Shown here: piece after piece, positions 42,881 to 54,828 of the stretch
Layout of the letters: every line of letters begins with the position of its first letter
How positions within the stretch are numbered: position 1 is the stretch's first letter
Assembly (NCBI GenBank): GCA_015501075.1
Contig: JADNYJ010000131.1
Coordinates: 1-64,000 of the forward strand
DNA: 64,000 bases
Direction: 5' to 3'
DNA from: Gymnopilus junonius
Lineage: Eukaryota > Basidiomycota > Agaricomycetes > Agaricales > Galerinaceae
Made by a program: the position numbers and the translations under genes
The notes under the pieces: generated by a model
Databases searched by the model: none
Told to the model about the DNA's origin: nothing
Seen by the model: only the letters and a program-made list of their open reading frames with translations

Positions 42881-43403
42881 TCCTTCATTAGAGTGCTACA
42901 TCATTGTAAGATTCTTCATCTGACCAATCAAAAATGGTGGCAGCAGTTTCTCTTGATTCTCCTTTGGCCTTCATCTTCTCCCAGGCTTTCTTCTCTGGGC
43001 ACTCAGATTTGTAATGTCCTTTCTTATTGCAAAAGAAACAAATGACATCCCCATTTGCAGGGCATGCTCATCAATTTCCTCCAGTGGCAGCCATGGCCTC
43101 ATCTTGCTTATTGAAACCAGGGACCAGTGATATTATGACGGATTGCTGGACTTCCTCATTTAGCAAGCAATTGAAGACATGATTTAGTGTGAGTTGATCC
43201 GAAGGGGTAGAGTCGAAATTGATGATCACGGCATCATAGGTAGAGGGGAGACCCATAGTGATGGCAAGTATTTTGTCCTGGTCACTGACAGAAATTCCAG
43301 CCTGTTCTAAATGAAATGCAAGGCCTTGAATTTGGCCAATCCATGCCTGCATAGAATTGGAGGGGAGTTTCTTCATAGTAAGGTGTTGAATTATGATTAC
43401 CAA
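42881..43403 (-). pseudogene. Copia gag remnant
   Basis: The minus frame contains a UBN2/Copia-type gag segment: MKKLPSNSMQAWIGQIQGLA, then DQDKILAITMGLPSTYDAVI and LTLNHVFNCLLNEE. A zinc knuckle CFFCNKKGHYKSEC lies near 43020. A single stop separates the two. Gag packages element RNA. No pol follows downstream, so this is an isolated fragment of a third Copia element in the opposite orientation to Copia-1. Confidence 0.75.
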
Positions 43404-43513
43404 ATGCAGCTATGAGTGCTACTCCGGTGCACTCGCATTCTAAGCACCACTGCAAATATTTCTCTCTGAAGGTATTATATTGAATATTCTCTTTTCTCTG
43501 GTTTTTGGCCTAT

Positions 43514-43797
43514 GTAGCACCCCCTTGTATATAATACATGGCTGCATTTTTGGTCTTACATCCCCTTTGTAAATTACTGTTTGATACTAATCTACTTGTA
43601 GATATTTATGGTACATTAGTATTTAAGCTATGGACATTAGCACAAATACCTCAGTGATCTCATCAATCACTGAGGTGAGTTTTCTACTTATTGACACTGT
43701 ATATAGTTGCTTACTCAAACACCTAGCTACTCTGTATCTAGGTAACTATTAATATACTTGTCAATCACTGAGCCACTCTGTGTCTAGGAATCTCACA
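43514..43797 (+). repeat. Probable 5' LTR of Copia-1
   Basis: The right end, TCTCACA at 43797, is directly followed by GGTTATGGGCCCC, the same primer-binding motif that follows the proven Copia-2 LTR. The left end is inferred from TGTAGCACCCCC at 43514. The 3' LTR lies outside the window, so the left boundary cannot be checked. Confidence 0.5.
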
Positions 43798-43812
43798 GGT
43801 TATGGGCCCCGA
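43798..43812 (+). promoter_or_regulatory. Primer-binding site, Copia-1
   Basis: GGTTATGGGCCCCG follows the LTR end immediately. The same first 13 bases, GGTTATGGGCCCC, occur after the Copia-2 5' LTR at 48747. Copia elements commonly use a tRNA fragment to prime minus-strand DNA here. Confidence 0.7.
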
Positions 43813-43876
43813 CTCCTGTGCATAAATCTGAAGATTAACTTGTTGCTCATACTCACGAAAAATCTGTTCACTTACC

Positions 43877-45650
43877 ATGTCACAAACTGCTACTTTGCTT
43901 TCTGATACACTGCCATCTTCTATCCCCAAATTGGACTCTTCTGGCTTGAATTGGGCTATCTTCAAAGTCCGTTTTCAGGATGCCATCGAGGCGAAAGGTT
44001 TTTGGGGCCATTTTGATGGCAAATCGCTCCATCTTAATGATATTCCAATCACTGTGATGGTGCCGGATGATACATCAATGACATCGCAGCCAGCACAATC
44101 TGTTATTGATGCAGCTAAGCAATGGGACAAGGACGAATTATCTGTGAAATCGTTACTCATGCAGAAAATTTTCAACCCTAATGCGGGTACATGCCAAGTC
44201 AACTGTCAAGGAATGATGGGACATGATCATCAAGGAGTACTCGGAGAAAGGAGCATATGCACAAACGGACATGCATGCTTGCTTCCTGGAGTCTAAATGC
44301 CCTGAAAAGGGCAATGTTTGTGAATTTTTGGATGGCCTACACACGAAACAAGAGGAGTTAGTGACTATGGGAGTCACAATCAACAAAAAGGATTACCTTT
44401 CCACCATTATTTCATCCATCCCTTATGTCCTATCAAGTTTCATGTTGAGTCAGCTGGCTGCTGCTCGATTATATGCCCCCACAAAAACTATTGAAGCAGA
44501 CTCACTCATTTCCCTTATTTCCAAGGAGTTTGATCGACAAAAGAACATGCATTCTTGTCGATCTGGTGGCGGAAGGTCCAAGGATGATGATAAGGATGAG
44601 GCTTTGGCCATGGGCTCAGGTTCCTCAAAATGGAAGGGCGCTAAATGGACCAAGAAGCTTCATGGTGCTTGTTGGAATTGTGGATCAAAGGACCACTATA
44701 AGGACAAATGTCCTCAGCCTGCTAAATTGACGGAAAAGGAGAAAGGAAAGGAAAAGGAAAAAGGAAACTCACAAAAGGGCGAAAAGGCAAATGCAGCTGA
44801 ATCGGATTTGGATGATGATGTGGCCCTTAATTTGTTTTCAGATTTTTCTGATGCAGAATCTGTGGTGTCGGATGGTTCCTTACCTGGTCTCCAGTCTATT
44901 TCAGCCTCTTCAATTGCATCTGATGATGCTGGTGACAAAAATCCTGATTTTGAGGATGGAGATTGGTTCTCTGAAGTGGGAGAGGATGTCAGAAGTGAGG
45001 AGGAATGGGAACTCAAAGAGGAACCTCATATCAACTCCAAGGATGTACCTGAGGCCGTGATGGTTGCAGCAGAGCCTGCTAGATCAGGCCATTATTCCTA
45101 TGTCCAAGTTGAGCTCATTGACTCAAGGTGCACCAGGCACATTTCCCCATACCAAAGTCAATTTGAGAACTTCACCAATATTCCACTGAAGCCTTTCCGA
45201 GCTGCTAACAAGAATAAATTTAGCACTGTCAGAAAAGGTGAAATGGTCATTGAATTACCCAATGGTGTGGACATCTCGCAATTGAGGCTAACCAAGGTTT
45301 TGTATTCCCTGGAAGTGGGGTACACTCTGATTTCCATGGGCCAGCTGGATGACCATGGTTTTGAAGTCAAATTCGGATGTGGGAAGTGCACAATTATTGC
45401 ACCAGATGGTGAAACAGTTGGAGTAATTCCTAAGGAAAAAGGGCTCTACAGAATTGAGTGTGAGCTGGATACTGCAAATGCTGCAGCTGAGGAACTTACC
45501 CTGGACCAATTTCATTGCCGCATGGGACATATATCCCCCAAAATAGCTCACTGGCTCATTGAAAAGGGTTTTGTAACAGGTGTGTGCTTGGAAAGCACCC
45601 CTTTGGCTGATTTCTTTTGTGAATCTTGTGTGAATGCAAAGGCTACTTGA
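43877..45650 (+). pseudogene. Copia-1 gag, protease and integrase N-terminus
   Basis: Gag begins MSQTATLLSDTLPSSIPKLD at about 43877 and is shifted near 44180 (with TGA at 44211). It resumes as IKEYSEKGAYAQTDMH and reaches the zinc knuckle CWNCGSKDHYKDKC near 44673. An acidic Ser/Asp-rich linker follows. The protease reads LIDSRCTRHIS near 45115, where the family has DSG, so the motif is altered. The integrase HHCC region is present (FHCRMGHISPKI ... CESCVNAKAT). A TGA at 45648 ends the frame. The polyprotein is thus broken at several points. Confidence 0.8.
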
Positions 45651-47510
45651 AAGCCTGTGCCAAAACAGAGACAGGGTGAGAGGGCAACCAAATTTGGAGG
45701 AGAGGTCCACAGTGACTTGTGGGGACCTGCTCCTGTTGCGACACTTGTTGGGAAGAAATATTACATCACCTTTACAGATGATATGGCTCGTTGGACTCAC
45801 CTGGACCTACTCCACACCAAGGACAAAGCTTTCAATCCTATAAGGAATTTGAAGCATGGTTCCGCACTCAGAAGGATGTCCCTATTAAAAATTTCCACCC
45901 AGATTGAGGTGGAGAATATCTTGGGAAGGAATTTATATTATATCTCAAGAAACAAGGAACGGAGCAGAAACTTACTGTGCACAATACCCCCCAACATAAT
46001 GGCATCGCAGAATGCTGCAATCGCATGATTGTCGAGCATATGCATGCCCTGCTTTGTGCGAGCAGTCTGCCAAAATTTCTTTGGGGCGAGGCAGCATGCC
46101 ATGTGGTATGGTTGATGAATCACATGACAACAAAGGCCATGGATGGGAAAACACCTTATGAGACAACTTTTGGCTGAAAGCCTGACCTCTCAGATGTGTG
46201 AGAGTGGGGTGAGAAGGTGTGGGTATGCATGGGAAGAAGGAAATAAGCTGGGTGGAAGAGTGCATGAGGGGTGATGGATGGGAATTGATGAAAATTCCAA
46301 GGGCATACATGTTTATTGGCCCGACAAGCAGAAGGTTACCATCGAGCAGAATGTTTACTATGACAAAATGGGCTCGTCAGCTTCTTGTCTTGAGGGGGAG
46401 AATATGGAAGGGATTGTCAAAACAAAATCTGATGAACTTACTTCAAATTCCATGAATTCCTCATCGTTGTCATTGCCAAACACATCTAATAATTCTGTTC
46501 CCCATGTCCCACCATCCAATCCACCCGACGACACCTATTCTGAGGTCGAATCCGAAATTTCCACTTCACCCGAGCCCGAAAATCTGGGTAAGCATACTCG
46601 AAAGCCTACACAACAGCTCAAAGATATTATGAGCAGTGAAGCCATCACTTCTCACTGGCCAAGCGACCCCAAAATCCCAAAATCCCAAAAGGAGTGCAAT
46701 TGCCAACTCCTGACATTGAGAATGAAGCAGTTTTCAAGGGGGATGGTCAAGCTGAATGGATGATGGCAGTTGATTTTGTCAAAGAGTATGCGATGGCAGC
46801 AGATATCAGCGAAATGGAGGCATTAGAACCTCGCAGTTTAACCGAGGCGAAACACCATCCTGATTGTCTGCTATAGGAGAAAGCTATCGAGGAAGAGTTA
46901 GCTGTTTTAAAGGCTGCAGGAACATGTGAGCTCATAAATGCACCTGAAAACTCCAATATTGTCAGTTCTAAATGGGTTTTTCAAGTGAAAAAGGATGCCG
47001 CAGGCAACGTCGTATACTACAAGGCTCGCCTAGTCACTCAAGGTTTCTCCCAAGTGCCAGGAGTCAACTATTTCGACACCTTTGCACTGGTTGCATGTCT
47101 TGCATCTATCCAAACCATTCTCGCAATGGCGGCCATCAACGACTATGAAATTCATCAAATCGACATAAGGGGAGCATATTTGAATGGAGTACTTACCTCT
47201 AACGAGGTGATATTCATGAAACAGCCTCCAGGTTACTCTGCTCCAGGTTCTGGGAGCAAAGTGTGCACTTCACAAAACCTTGTATGGGTTGAAGCAGTCA
47301 GGGAGGAGGTGGTACCAGAGATTTGTGGAAATCATGGTGGAGCATCTAGGATTCAAGAGATGTGATGTGGACCAAGCAGTTTTCTACAAGAAAGAGGGGG
47401 AGAGGATGTTAATCATAGTTCTGGTTCATGTTGATGACTGCACAATTGCGGCAACAATGATCAAGCTAATTTTAGATTTCAAGATCTTGATCACCAAGCA
47501 CGTTGGCATA
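45651..47510 (+). pseudogene. Copia-1 integrase core and N-terminal RT
   Basis: The integrase core shows HSDLWGPAPVATLVGKKYY (about 45710), a decayed HPD-TGA-GGEYLG (about 45900, where the second catalytic region expects Asp-Arg-Gly-Gly-Glu), and TPQHNGIAE near 45985. After Pro/Ser-rich sequence, the RT starts near 46880 (SSKWVFQVKKDAAGN, then [48 protein letters not shown], and VHVDDCTIAAT near 47427). The VDD box is intact. The frame breaks at 47510, where the pogo element is inserted. Confidence 0.8.
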
Positions 47511-47529
47511 CTGTATGTGACCCTGAAGC

Positions 47530-48326
47530 TGGCCAACCCCAGTAACTGGCCAATGACATCGCCCTGCGAGATCTCTAACAATTAACACCAAACTTTTTGT
47601 GCCATGGTCGAGTAATACACCCCTTCAACCTAAATATTAACTTACAAGCACAAAATATAGCTCATTTTGGAGAAATCTTTTGAAAAGTAGGTGCTGATGC
47701 TGTGAATGCCATGATTTCATAAGCAATCTCATGCCTCCTCTGCCTTGATTGCCTTATCGATGCATGTCCAACCCATACTTGAGCTCAGCAGCACTTGTTT
47801 CAGGATGTCTTCGGTCCCTTATTTGAGTTGGTAGTGTATTTAGATGACATAGATACCATTTTAAATTGAAAATTAAGCTGAAATAACAATGCCATGTTTT
47901 AGAACACAAGAAATCCATGTGGTGATCAAGGTCATACCTTACTTTGCAGCACAATTACACAGAATTTTGGACACTTGCATCGTGTTAATTCTGCCTTGAT
48001 GCTTCAGAATCTTATCCACAGGGATTTTTCGCAATTACTACAAATGTGCAAAATAAGCACCCATTCAGAACAAAAAGGAAAACCCAAGATTGGGGTAATC
48101 TAAGACTTTGTAGTGGCTGAATATGTTTTCTGTGAACTCTATTCATGCTTTATAATGCAGATTTTTATGGGAGAAACTACAGGATAGTAGCAGGTGAGGT
48201 CATGATAATGCAAGGTTTTCCCTAAAACTGCCATTAAACACCTGAGGTTTTCCTGGCCATATCTCTACCAATGCTCATATAAATAAAAGTGAGGTTCATC
48301 TACATGAACACAATCACAAGTAAATC
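47530..48326. other. 5' non-coding part of the pogo-like element
   Basis: About 800 bp between the left inverted repeat and the transposase ATG at 48327. I see no coding region here. It presumably holds the promoter, but no motif can be asserted. Confidence 0.4.
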
Positions 48327-48510
48327 ATGTCTAACAGCCCCATCTCATGCCCAGAGTCTCTGCTCAATTTCACTACATTGGACAATGAAGCCTATCTTCA
48401 GCTCACTATCAAAGCTGTTCAGGACTCTCATGTGGATGAAAATGGCAAAACTTTGTCAATTTGCAAAATATGCACTCTCTACAATTCCAAACAAACCATG
48501 CTTCAAGATT

Positions 48511-48515
48511 GGCTT
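48511..48515. repeat. Copia-2 target-site duplication (left)
   Basis: GGCTT lies here and at 53251-53255. Removing the element with one copy restores the pogo transposase frame. Confidence 0.9.
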
Positions 48516-48746
48516 TGTTGGGAAAATAATGGCCAGATTAGGACAGATGGCACTACTTTATTCCAAGTGCTAACATCACTTATTTTCTTTCTTATAAATC
48601 TTGACTCATTTCTGATTCACTTGAACTCTGTAGAACATATTAGAACTATCTACTAACATCTAGTTTACTATGTAGTTAGGTATATAAACCACCTTGTAAA
48701 TGGGAGAATAAATATACTACTTTATCTTAATATGCTGTGCTCAATA
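48516..48746 (+). repeat. Copia-2 5' LTR
   Basis: 231 bp, TGTTGGG...CTCAATA. It is identical in length to the 3' LTR at 53020-53250. A TATATAAA-like box (GGTATATAAACC, about 48678) may be the promoter. Confidence 0.95.
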
Positions 48747-48835
48747 GGTTATGGGCCCCAGCCATACCTAAACATAGAACCGAAACTTTATCTCATACTG
48801 CTCTACTCACTCTCATCTATTTTTAACATGTAACC

Positions 48836-49770
48836 ATGTTGGAAGAATACATGTCAGGATCTTACCAGATCGAAATGCTCAAGTCCAGCAACTGGATGCT
48901 GTGGAAGTGAAGGATGCTTGCAGTGTTGTGAGACCTTGGACTGGAAAAATATATTGCAAAGGATGCCATTATTCTAGGAGAGCCAAAGGATGGAGAGGTG
49001 AGCAAAACCTTGATGGATGAAGAAAAGTCGGCACAGAAGAAATGGTTGGAAGGAGATGCCAAGGCCCGAACTTGGATTGAATTAGCCATAAGCAATGCCG
49101 AGATGATTCACATCAGTGGGGCAACAATGGCAAAACAAATGTGGGATCAACTTACCATGGTAAAGGAATCCAAAGGGCAATTGGGAATTCTTGCCACATG
49201 GAGGTCCTTATACCAAGCCACTGCTGAAGAAGGTTTTGATATGGTCCAGCACATCTCAAATCTATGTAAATTACAATAGGAACTACATTTAATGGACAGC
49301 ATCATGCCAGACAAGGATTTTGTTATGATATTAATAACCTCACTTCCAGAGTCATGGGATAATTACACAACTTCTTATCTCAGATCAAGTGGCAACAAGC
49401 TGGTGATCAAATCACATGAATTAGTTGCAATTCTTTTGGAGGAAGATCAGTGATGGAAAGGCCAGAATGGAGATTCTGCAGGGTCCTCATTACAGGCAAA
49501 GAGTAACTCAAGAGGAGGACAAAAGAAATATGGAGACTCAAATGTGGAGTGCTACAACTACCACAAAAAGGGTAATTTATCAAAGGACTGCTGGGCTAAA
49601 GGAGGAGGAAAGGAAGGACAAGGACCAAAGGGAAGGAAGGGACCAAACTGAGGAAATAGGACAAATCAGGCACAGGACACCAACTCAAACCTTAATGAGG
49701 TCATCTACATGGCTTCAGAAAATCCTCAAAAATCGAAATTTGACTGGTTCCTAGACAGTTGTACCACTTC
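48836..49770 (+). pseudogene. Copia-2 gag
   Basis: It starts MLEEYMSGSYQIEMLKSSNW at 48836. TGA codons soon after (WK-stop-RML, VL-stop-DLGLEKY) stand where Arg is expected. Further gag sequence includes TMAKQMWDQLTMVKESKGQL and a knuckle region reading CYNYHKKGNLSKDC near 49549. There the second Cys has become Tyr and the His has become Asn, so the zinc site is destroyed. The gag fold itself is recognisable. Confidence 0.75.
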
Positions 49771-51150
49771 CCATATTTGTACACAATGAGATGCCTTTGA
49801 CTACTATCCTCTCCAAAATTCCACTATTGATGGCATTGGACCAAACCCAGCTATAGCCACTGGACATGGTACTGTTTTAGTACACTTCTCCATGAATGGA
49901 GAAATAATCCCACACTGCCTCACAGATGTTCTTCATGTGCCAAATGCATCAAATTGTCTTCTTTCAGGCACATGCTTTGATGATACAGGAGGACAGTTTA
50001 TTGGAGAAGGTGGGAAATGTATTTTGAAGGATAAAAATGGCAGAATTGTGGGAACAGGAAGGAAATACAGAAGATTATACCTACTGGATGCAAGAGCCCA
50101 ATTACTTGGACAAGAAAGGACCAACTATGCAAATAATTCACAGAAGTGCACATGGGATCAATGGCACAAGTGCTTTGGTCACATTGCTATTCCATCATTA
50201 GAACACCTATTTCGGGAGAATATGGTAGACAGAATGACTGTCGATCAATCATCTATCCCATCAAAGATGTGTGAGGCTTGTATCCAAGCAAAGCAAGCTC
50301 ACAGGAAATTTCCACAGGAGGCTGAGCACTGAGCAACAGAGCCAGGAGAAAGAATTGTATCTGATGTGTGGGGACCCATGAAGGTTATTTCCATTGGAGG
50401 ATGGAAATATTACATTTCATTTGCAGATGATGCAAGCCACTATGTTAATGTTCTATTTTTACATGATAAATCTCAATCCTATGATCAGATCAAGGAACGC
50501 ATGGCACAGATCAAATGCAAATATGGAAAGGCACCAAAATATATGCAGTTCAACAATGGAAAGGAATTAGTAAATGAAAAGACAAAGAAACTTGCTGTGG
50601 AAGAAGGAATAATTATTGAGACCTCAGCACCCTATTCACCTTCTCAAAATGGAATTGCAGAGAGATTTAACTGTACCCTTTTGGAGCTAGCAAGAGCAAT
50701 ACTAATAGCAAAGAATTTACCTCAATTCCTTTGGGATGAGGCAGTTGCTCATGCAGCCTATTTACGGAATCGAGCTCCAACTCGAGCTTTGCAGGGTAAA
50801 ACAAACCCCTTATGAAGCATGGCATAAATTAATTCCTGGAGTTGCACACTTGCAAGAATTCAGATGCAATGTGCGGATTCTTGATGAATCCCAAAATAGA
50901 TCCAAGCTAGACCTGAAATCAAGGAAAATGGTCTTCGTCAGATTCATGGATGGATCAAAATCAGTTTGCTATTATGATTCCAGGAGCAGGACAATCAAAG
51001 TCTCAAGGAATTTTACCTTCAATGAGAATGAAGAACCAGGAGAATTAAAGGATGTAGCCAAATTACCCAGTTTGCAGGCTGAGGGGAGAATTCTGGAGCT
51101 ACACCCATGCAAACTGAGCCAGAAATTTGTTCTACAACATTGAAAAATAT
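49739..51150 (+). pseudogene. Copia-2 protease and integrase
   Basis: The protease is DWFLDSCTTSHICT near 49739. The integrase HHCC region includes WHKCFGHIAIPSLEHL (about 50164) and MCEACIQAKQAH (about 50268). The core has SDVWGPMKVI (first Asp, about 50360) and PYSPSQNGIAERFN (Glu, about 50632). The second catalytic position reads MQFNNGKEL (about 50543), where the family has SDNG, so Asp is replaced by Asn. A TGA at 50330-50332 and a frame change near 50800 also occur. Confidence 0.8.
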
Positions 51151-51274
51151 ATCTACACTGAAGGGAAGGCAGGAGATAGAAAGGGAACCACAGGAACCAA
51201 GAGAACTTGACCTAGAGCGAAAATATTGACCACAAATTATTAAACAATCCAGACTCTAGGACACCTGCACTTCA

Positions 51275-53019
51275 TTGAACACCCTCTCCACTTCAATCAC
51301 CTTCGCCTACAGCACCCCAGACATTACTAGGCCTACAGAATCATCTAGATCGAAGACTAGGACAAGGGATAAAGCAAATTTCACTATGGAACAATCATTT
51401 GAGCAGATTATGGAGGAGCAAATTAATTACTCTTTCAACTCTTCTGATTCAAGCGAACCTAGAAATGTAGAAGAAGCACTTGGAGGTCCAGAAGCAGATG
51501 ACTGGAAAAAAGCAATGGAGACAGAGATGGAAACCATTAGGAAAATGGGAACATGGGTATTGGAAGAATTACCAGAGGACAGGCAACCCATTGGAAACAA
51601 ATGGGTATTCACCAAAAAGCAGATGAATATGGAAATGTGGTCAAATACAAGGCCAGGCTTGTCACTCAAGGTTTTTCTCAAAAGCCAGGAACAGATTATT
51701 CAAATGATGTCACATTTGCACCAGTTATGGATTTGAAACACTCAGAATGCTTTTAGCACTTGCTGCAGTTAATAATTGGAAGCTTCATCAATTTGACATC
51801 AAGGGCACTTATTTACATGGAAAATTAAAGGAAACAATTTATATGCACCAGCCCGAAGCTTTTAATGATGGAACTGGATGAGCATGTCATCTAGTACGAG
51901 GTCTTTATGGACTCAAACAGTCTGGAAATATTTGGAATGAAGAATTTTCATCCACAATGATATCTTTAGGGTTTACACAGCTCAAGACGGATTACTGCTG
52001 TTTTATTCAGAGAAATGAAGAGGAATTCACGATTTTAATCATATGGGTCGACGATATACTTGCAATTTCATCAGATGATGCCACAAACGATAAAATCAAC
52101 CAGGAGTTGAAGGGAAAATTCGAAGTAAATTCAATTGGGAGACCATCTATTTTATTGGGGATGAAACTCAAGCAATATGACCACCTAATTACAATTTCTC
52201 AAGCCCACTTCATCGATTCACTCCTACCAAAATTTGGACTTGAAAATGCGAACCCAGTATCGACTCCACTCGACCCCAACATAAATTTAGATGCTGAAAA
52301 TGCGCCAGAAATTAATCACAAACAGGGGGAGATAGATACTCGAATATCTCACTCATATGTGATGCTTATAGGTTCTTTAATGTACCTAGCCTCAGGAACA
52401 CATCCAGATATTACAGACTCGCCCAATTTATGCAGGATCCAAAACCAAAGCACTGGACTGCAGTTAAACAAAAATTTTTTGGTACCTCAAAGGAACCCGA
52501 AATTATGTCCTTACCTATGGTGGATTGGATGAATTATTGACTCAAGATTTCAACACATATTGCAATGCTGATTGGGCATCAGAAGCTGACAGAAAATCAG
52601 TCAGTGGATATGTTATTACAATTGCAGGAGGCACTGTTGCATGGTCTTCAAAGAAACAGACCACAGTAGCCTTATCAACAGCTGAAGCAGAGTATATAGT
52701 AGCTACACATGCTGCTAAACAGGTCCTCTGGCTTCGATCTTTACTTCAGGAACTCAAAATCAACTTTCAGAGTACCTCAACATTATTTTCAGATAACCAG
52801 GCTGCTATCTCAATAGCTCACCACCTGGAATTTCATGTGAGAACCAAGCACATTGACATATCATTTCATTTTCCCAGAGACCTTGTCAAACTTGGAACCC
52901 TCAACTTAGTTTATGTCAATACTCAATTAAACCTTGCAGATATTTTTATGAAGGGATTACCTTGGGTCACTCATCAGGACCTTAGCTATGAAATTGGAGT
53001 CCTATCTGCTAAGGGGGAG
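51275..53019 (+). pseudogene. Copia-2 reverse transcriptase and RNase H
   Basis: The RT begins NVEEALGGPEADDWKKAMET (about 51460), followed by [11 protein letters not shown] and [32 protein letters not shown] box lies at about 52050, and DTRISHSYVMLIGSLMYLAS follows. RNase H starts near 52557 (YCNADWASEADRKSVSGY), with VALSTAEAEYIVATHAAKQV and FSDNQAAISIAHH. These keep the three acidic residues. Frameshifts near 51620, 51750 and 52480 break the polyprotein. The polypurine tract follows the last codons. Confidence 0.85.
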
Positions 53020-53250
53020 TGTTGGGAAAATAATGGCCAGATTAGGACAGACAGCACTACTTTATTCCAAGTGCTAACATTGCTTATTTTCTTTCTTATA
53101 AATCTTGACTCATTTCTGATTCACTTGAACTCTGTAGAACATATTAGAACTATCTACTAACATCTAGTTTACTATGTAGTTAGGTATATAAACCACCTTG
53201 TAAATGGAAGAATAAATATACTACTTTATCTTAATATGCTGCACTCAATA
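53020..53250 (+). repeat. Copia-2 3' LTR
   Basis: 231 bp matching the 5' LTR except for seven transitions. It is preceded by the polypurine tract and followed by the target duplication GGCTT at 53251-53255. Confidence 0.95.
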
Positions 53251-54828
53251 GGCTTAGCAGCACCAAGTCTCAGAAAGAGGCTCATGCATATGAGCACTTA
53301 TTGTCTGATGCTGAAGAAGATGTCTTGGCTGATTGGGCAAAAACACTTGGTTGGCATGGCCTGCTGGTCATCTTATATATGCTCACTGAGCATGCATTGG
53401 CAAGAAAAATAACATTCTGGATCAGATTTCTCAAGGCTGATGATATTGTTTGAATTGTCATTTGTGATCTAGTTGATTGCTGGGACTAAAGTTGGCACAA
53501 ATTGGCTGCACAAGTTCATGGACAGGCACCCAGAACTTAAGATAAAGAAGACCTCTGCTCTTGAAGAATGTCAAGCATGGTCACTGAATCACACAGTTGT
53601 TGCTGATTTTTTCAAAATGGTGAAAGATGTCATTGATGTATGTTCTTAATGCAGCCTATAATGACATCATTGATTCATTGATATCTAATCTAGGAATATC
53701 AAATCCCACCCAAGAATATTTACAATGCTGATGAGAAGGGAATCCAACTTGGAGTCATAAAGAGTGTCACAGCAATTGTGGATCACAACCAAAAGAATGT
53801 CCAGCAAGTTGAGAATAGCAACAGGGAGATGGTCACCATTATTGAAACAGTTTCAGCTGATGGTTTGGCACTTCCACCTTCAGTTATTTTTCAAGGAAAG
53901 CAATGAGTCCTAGAGTGGATAAAAGAGAACCCATGTGATGCCAGGTAATTGTAATTCACTAGATGTTGTCTATACAATTGTCAATATGCATTCTTTTTCC
54001 CATATGTGATTTAGTATATCAATTTCCAAAAACAGATGGACTGACAAGGAGCTTGGAAGTACATAGATTGAAAAAGACTTCCATCCCATGTCCCAGGTGC
54101 AGAATAAATCAAATGGTTATTGCCTTCTGATTCTTGATGGGCATAACTCACATTGCACCTTCAAGTTCTGCCACTTTGCCTCCAAGAACTGGATTATAGT
54201 CATTTGCTTGCCATCCCATACAACCCATGCTTTGCAGCCCTGCTATGTCAGTGTCTTCAGCCCCTTGTCTAGTCACTGGAAATCACTTGTTGTTTGCCTA
54301 TCTCATGATGGTATTGCCATCACAAAGTTCAACTTTCTAAAACACTATCATACTGCATGTCAGAAAGCCTTCAAACCAGCTACAATTATTTCTGCATTCA
54401 CAAAATCTGGAATCTGGCCATTAAATCCACTTGCCATTCCTGATGAGGCCTATGAACCTGCAAAGAACACAACAACCCAGGCAGCAATGCCTGTGTCATC
54501 CAATCTCACTCCCCTTTTACAAGCAGTTGATGAGGCTGACATCAATTCTACACCATCAAGCTCTACTACACTAAGCACTGGTGGTACTGGACCTATCTCT
54601 GTAGCATCTTCCACCAATTCCTCCCAGTCCAATATCTCTTCCTTATCCATTACTATGCAATGTTACCAACTAGCCAGCCTCCCCACCTCCTTACTACCCA
54701 CTGCTGGCAGAGCAGACCTGTGCAAGCAGAATGATCAGCTGTGGGCACTCCTGGAAGAAGTAAAGGTCCAACTGGAAAGGGACCATGCTATAAAGGTGCT
54801 TATGGTAGAGGAAAATGAGCAGCTATGA

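Larger units (their letters stand above)
48516..53250 (+). mobile_element. Copia-2, complete LTR retrotransposon
   Basis: Two 231-bp LTRs (48516-48746 and 53020-53250) begin TGTTGGG and end CTCAATA. They are flanked by GGCTT. The primer-binding site GGTTATGGGCCCC (48747) and a polypurine tract AAGGGGGAG (53011-53019) border the internal region. The LTRs differ at seven positions, all transitions, six of them in three TG/CA swaps. The internal region encodes gag, protease, integrase, RT and RNase H with stops and frameshifts. Confidence 0.97.
48327..54828 (+). pseudogene. Pogo-like (CENP-B-type DDE) transposase, split by Copia-2
   Basis: Exon part 48327-48515 begins MSNSPISCPESLLNFTTLDN and has a psq-type helix-turn-helix (EAYLQLTIKAVQ ... 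SKQTMLQDWL). After Copia-2 and one GGCTT, the frame resumes SSTKSQKEAHAYEHLLSDAE, then the CENP-B-like HTH (TNWLHKFMDRHPELK). The catalytic domain shows YNADEKGIQLG (first Asp, about 53727), LILDGHNSH (second, about 54131) and LPSHTTHALQPCYVSVF (about 54210). In this last motif related enzymes have LQPCDVG, so the third catalytic Asp is replaced by Tyr. Introns are at about 53640-53693 and 53945-54013. TGA codons near 53904 and elsewhere complete the inactivation. Confidence 0.85.
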
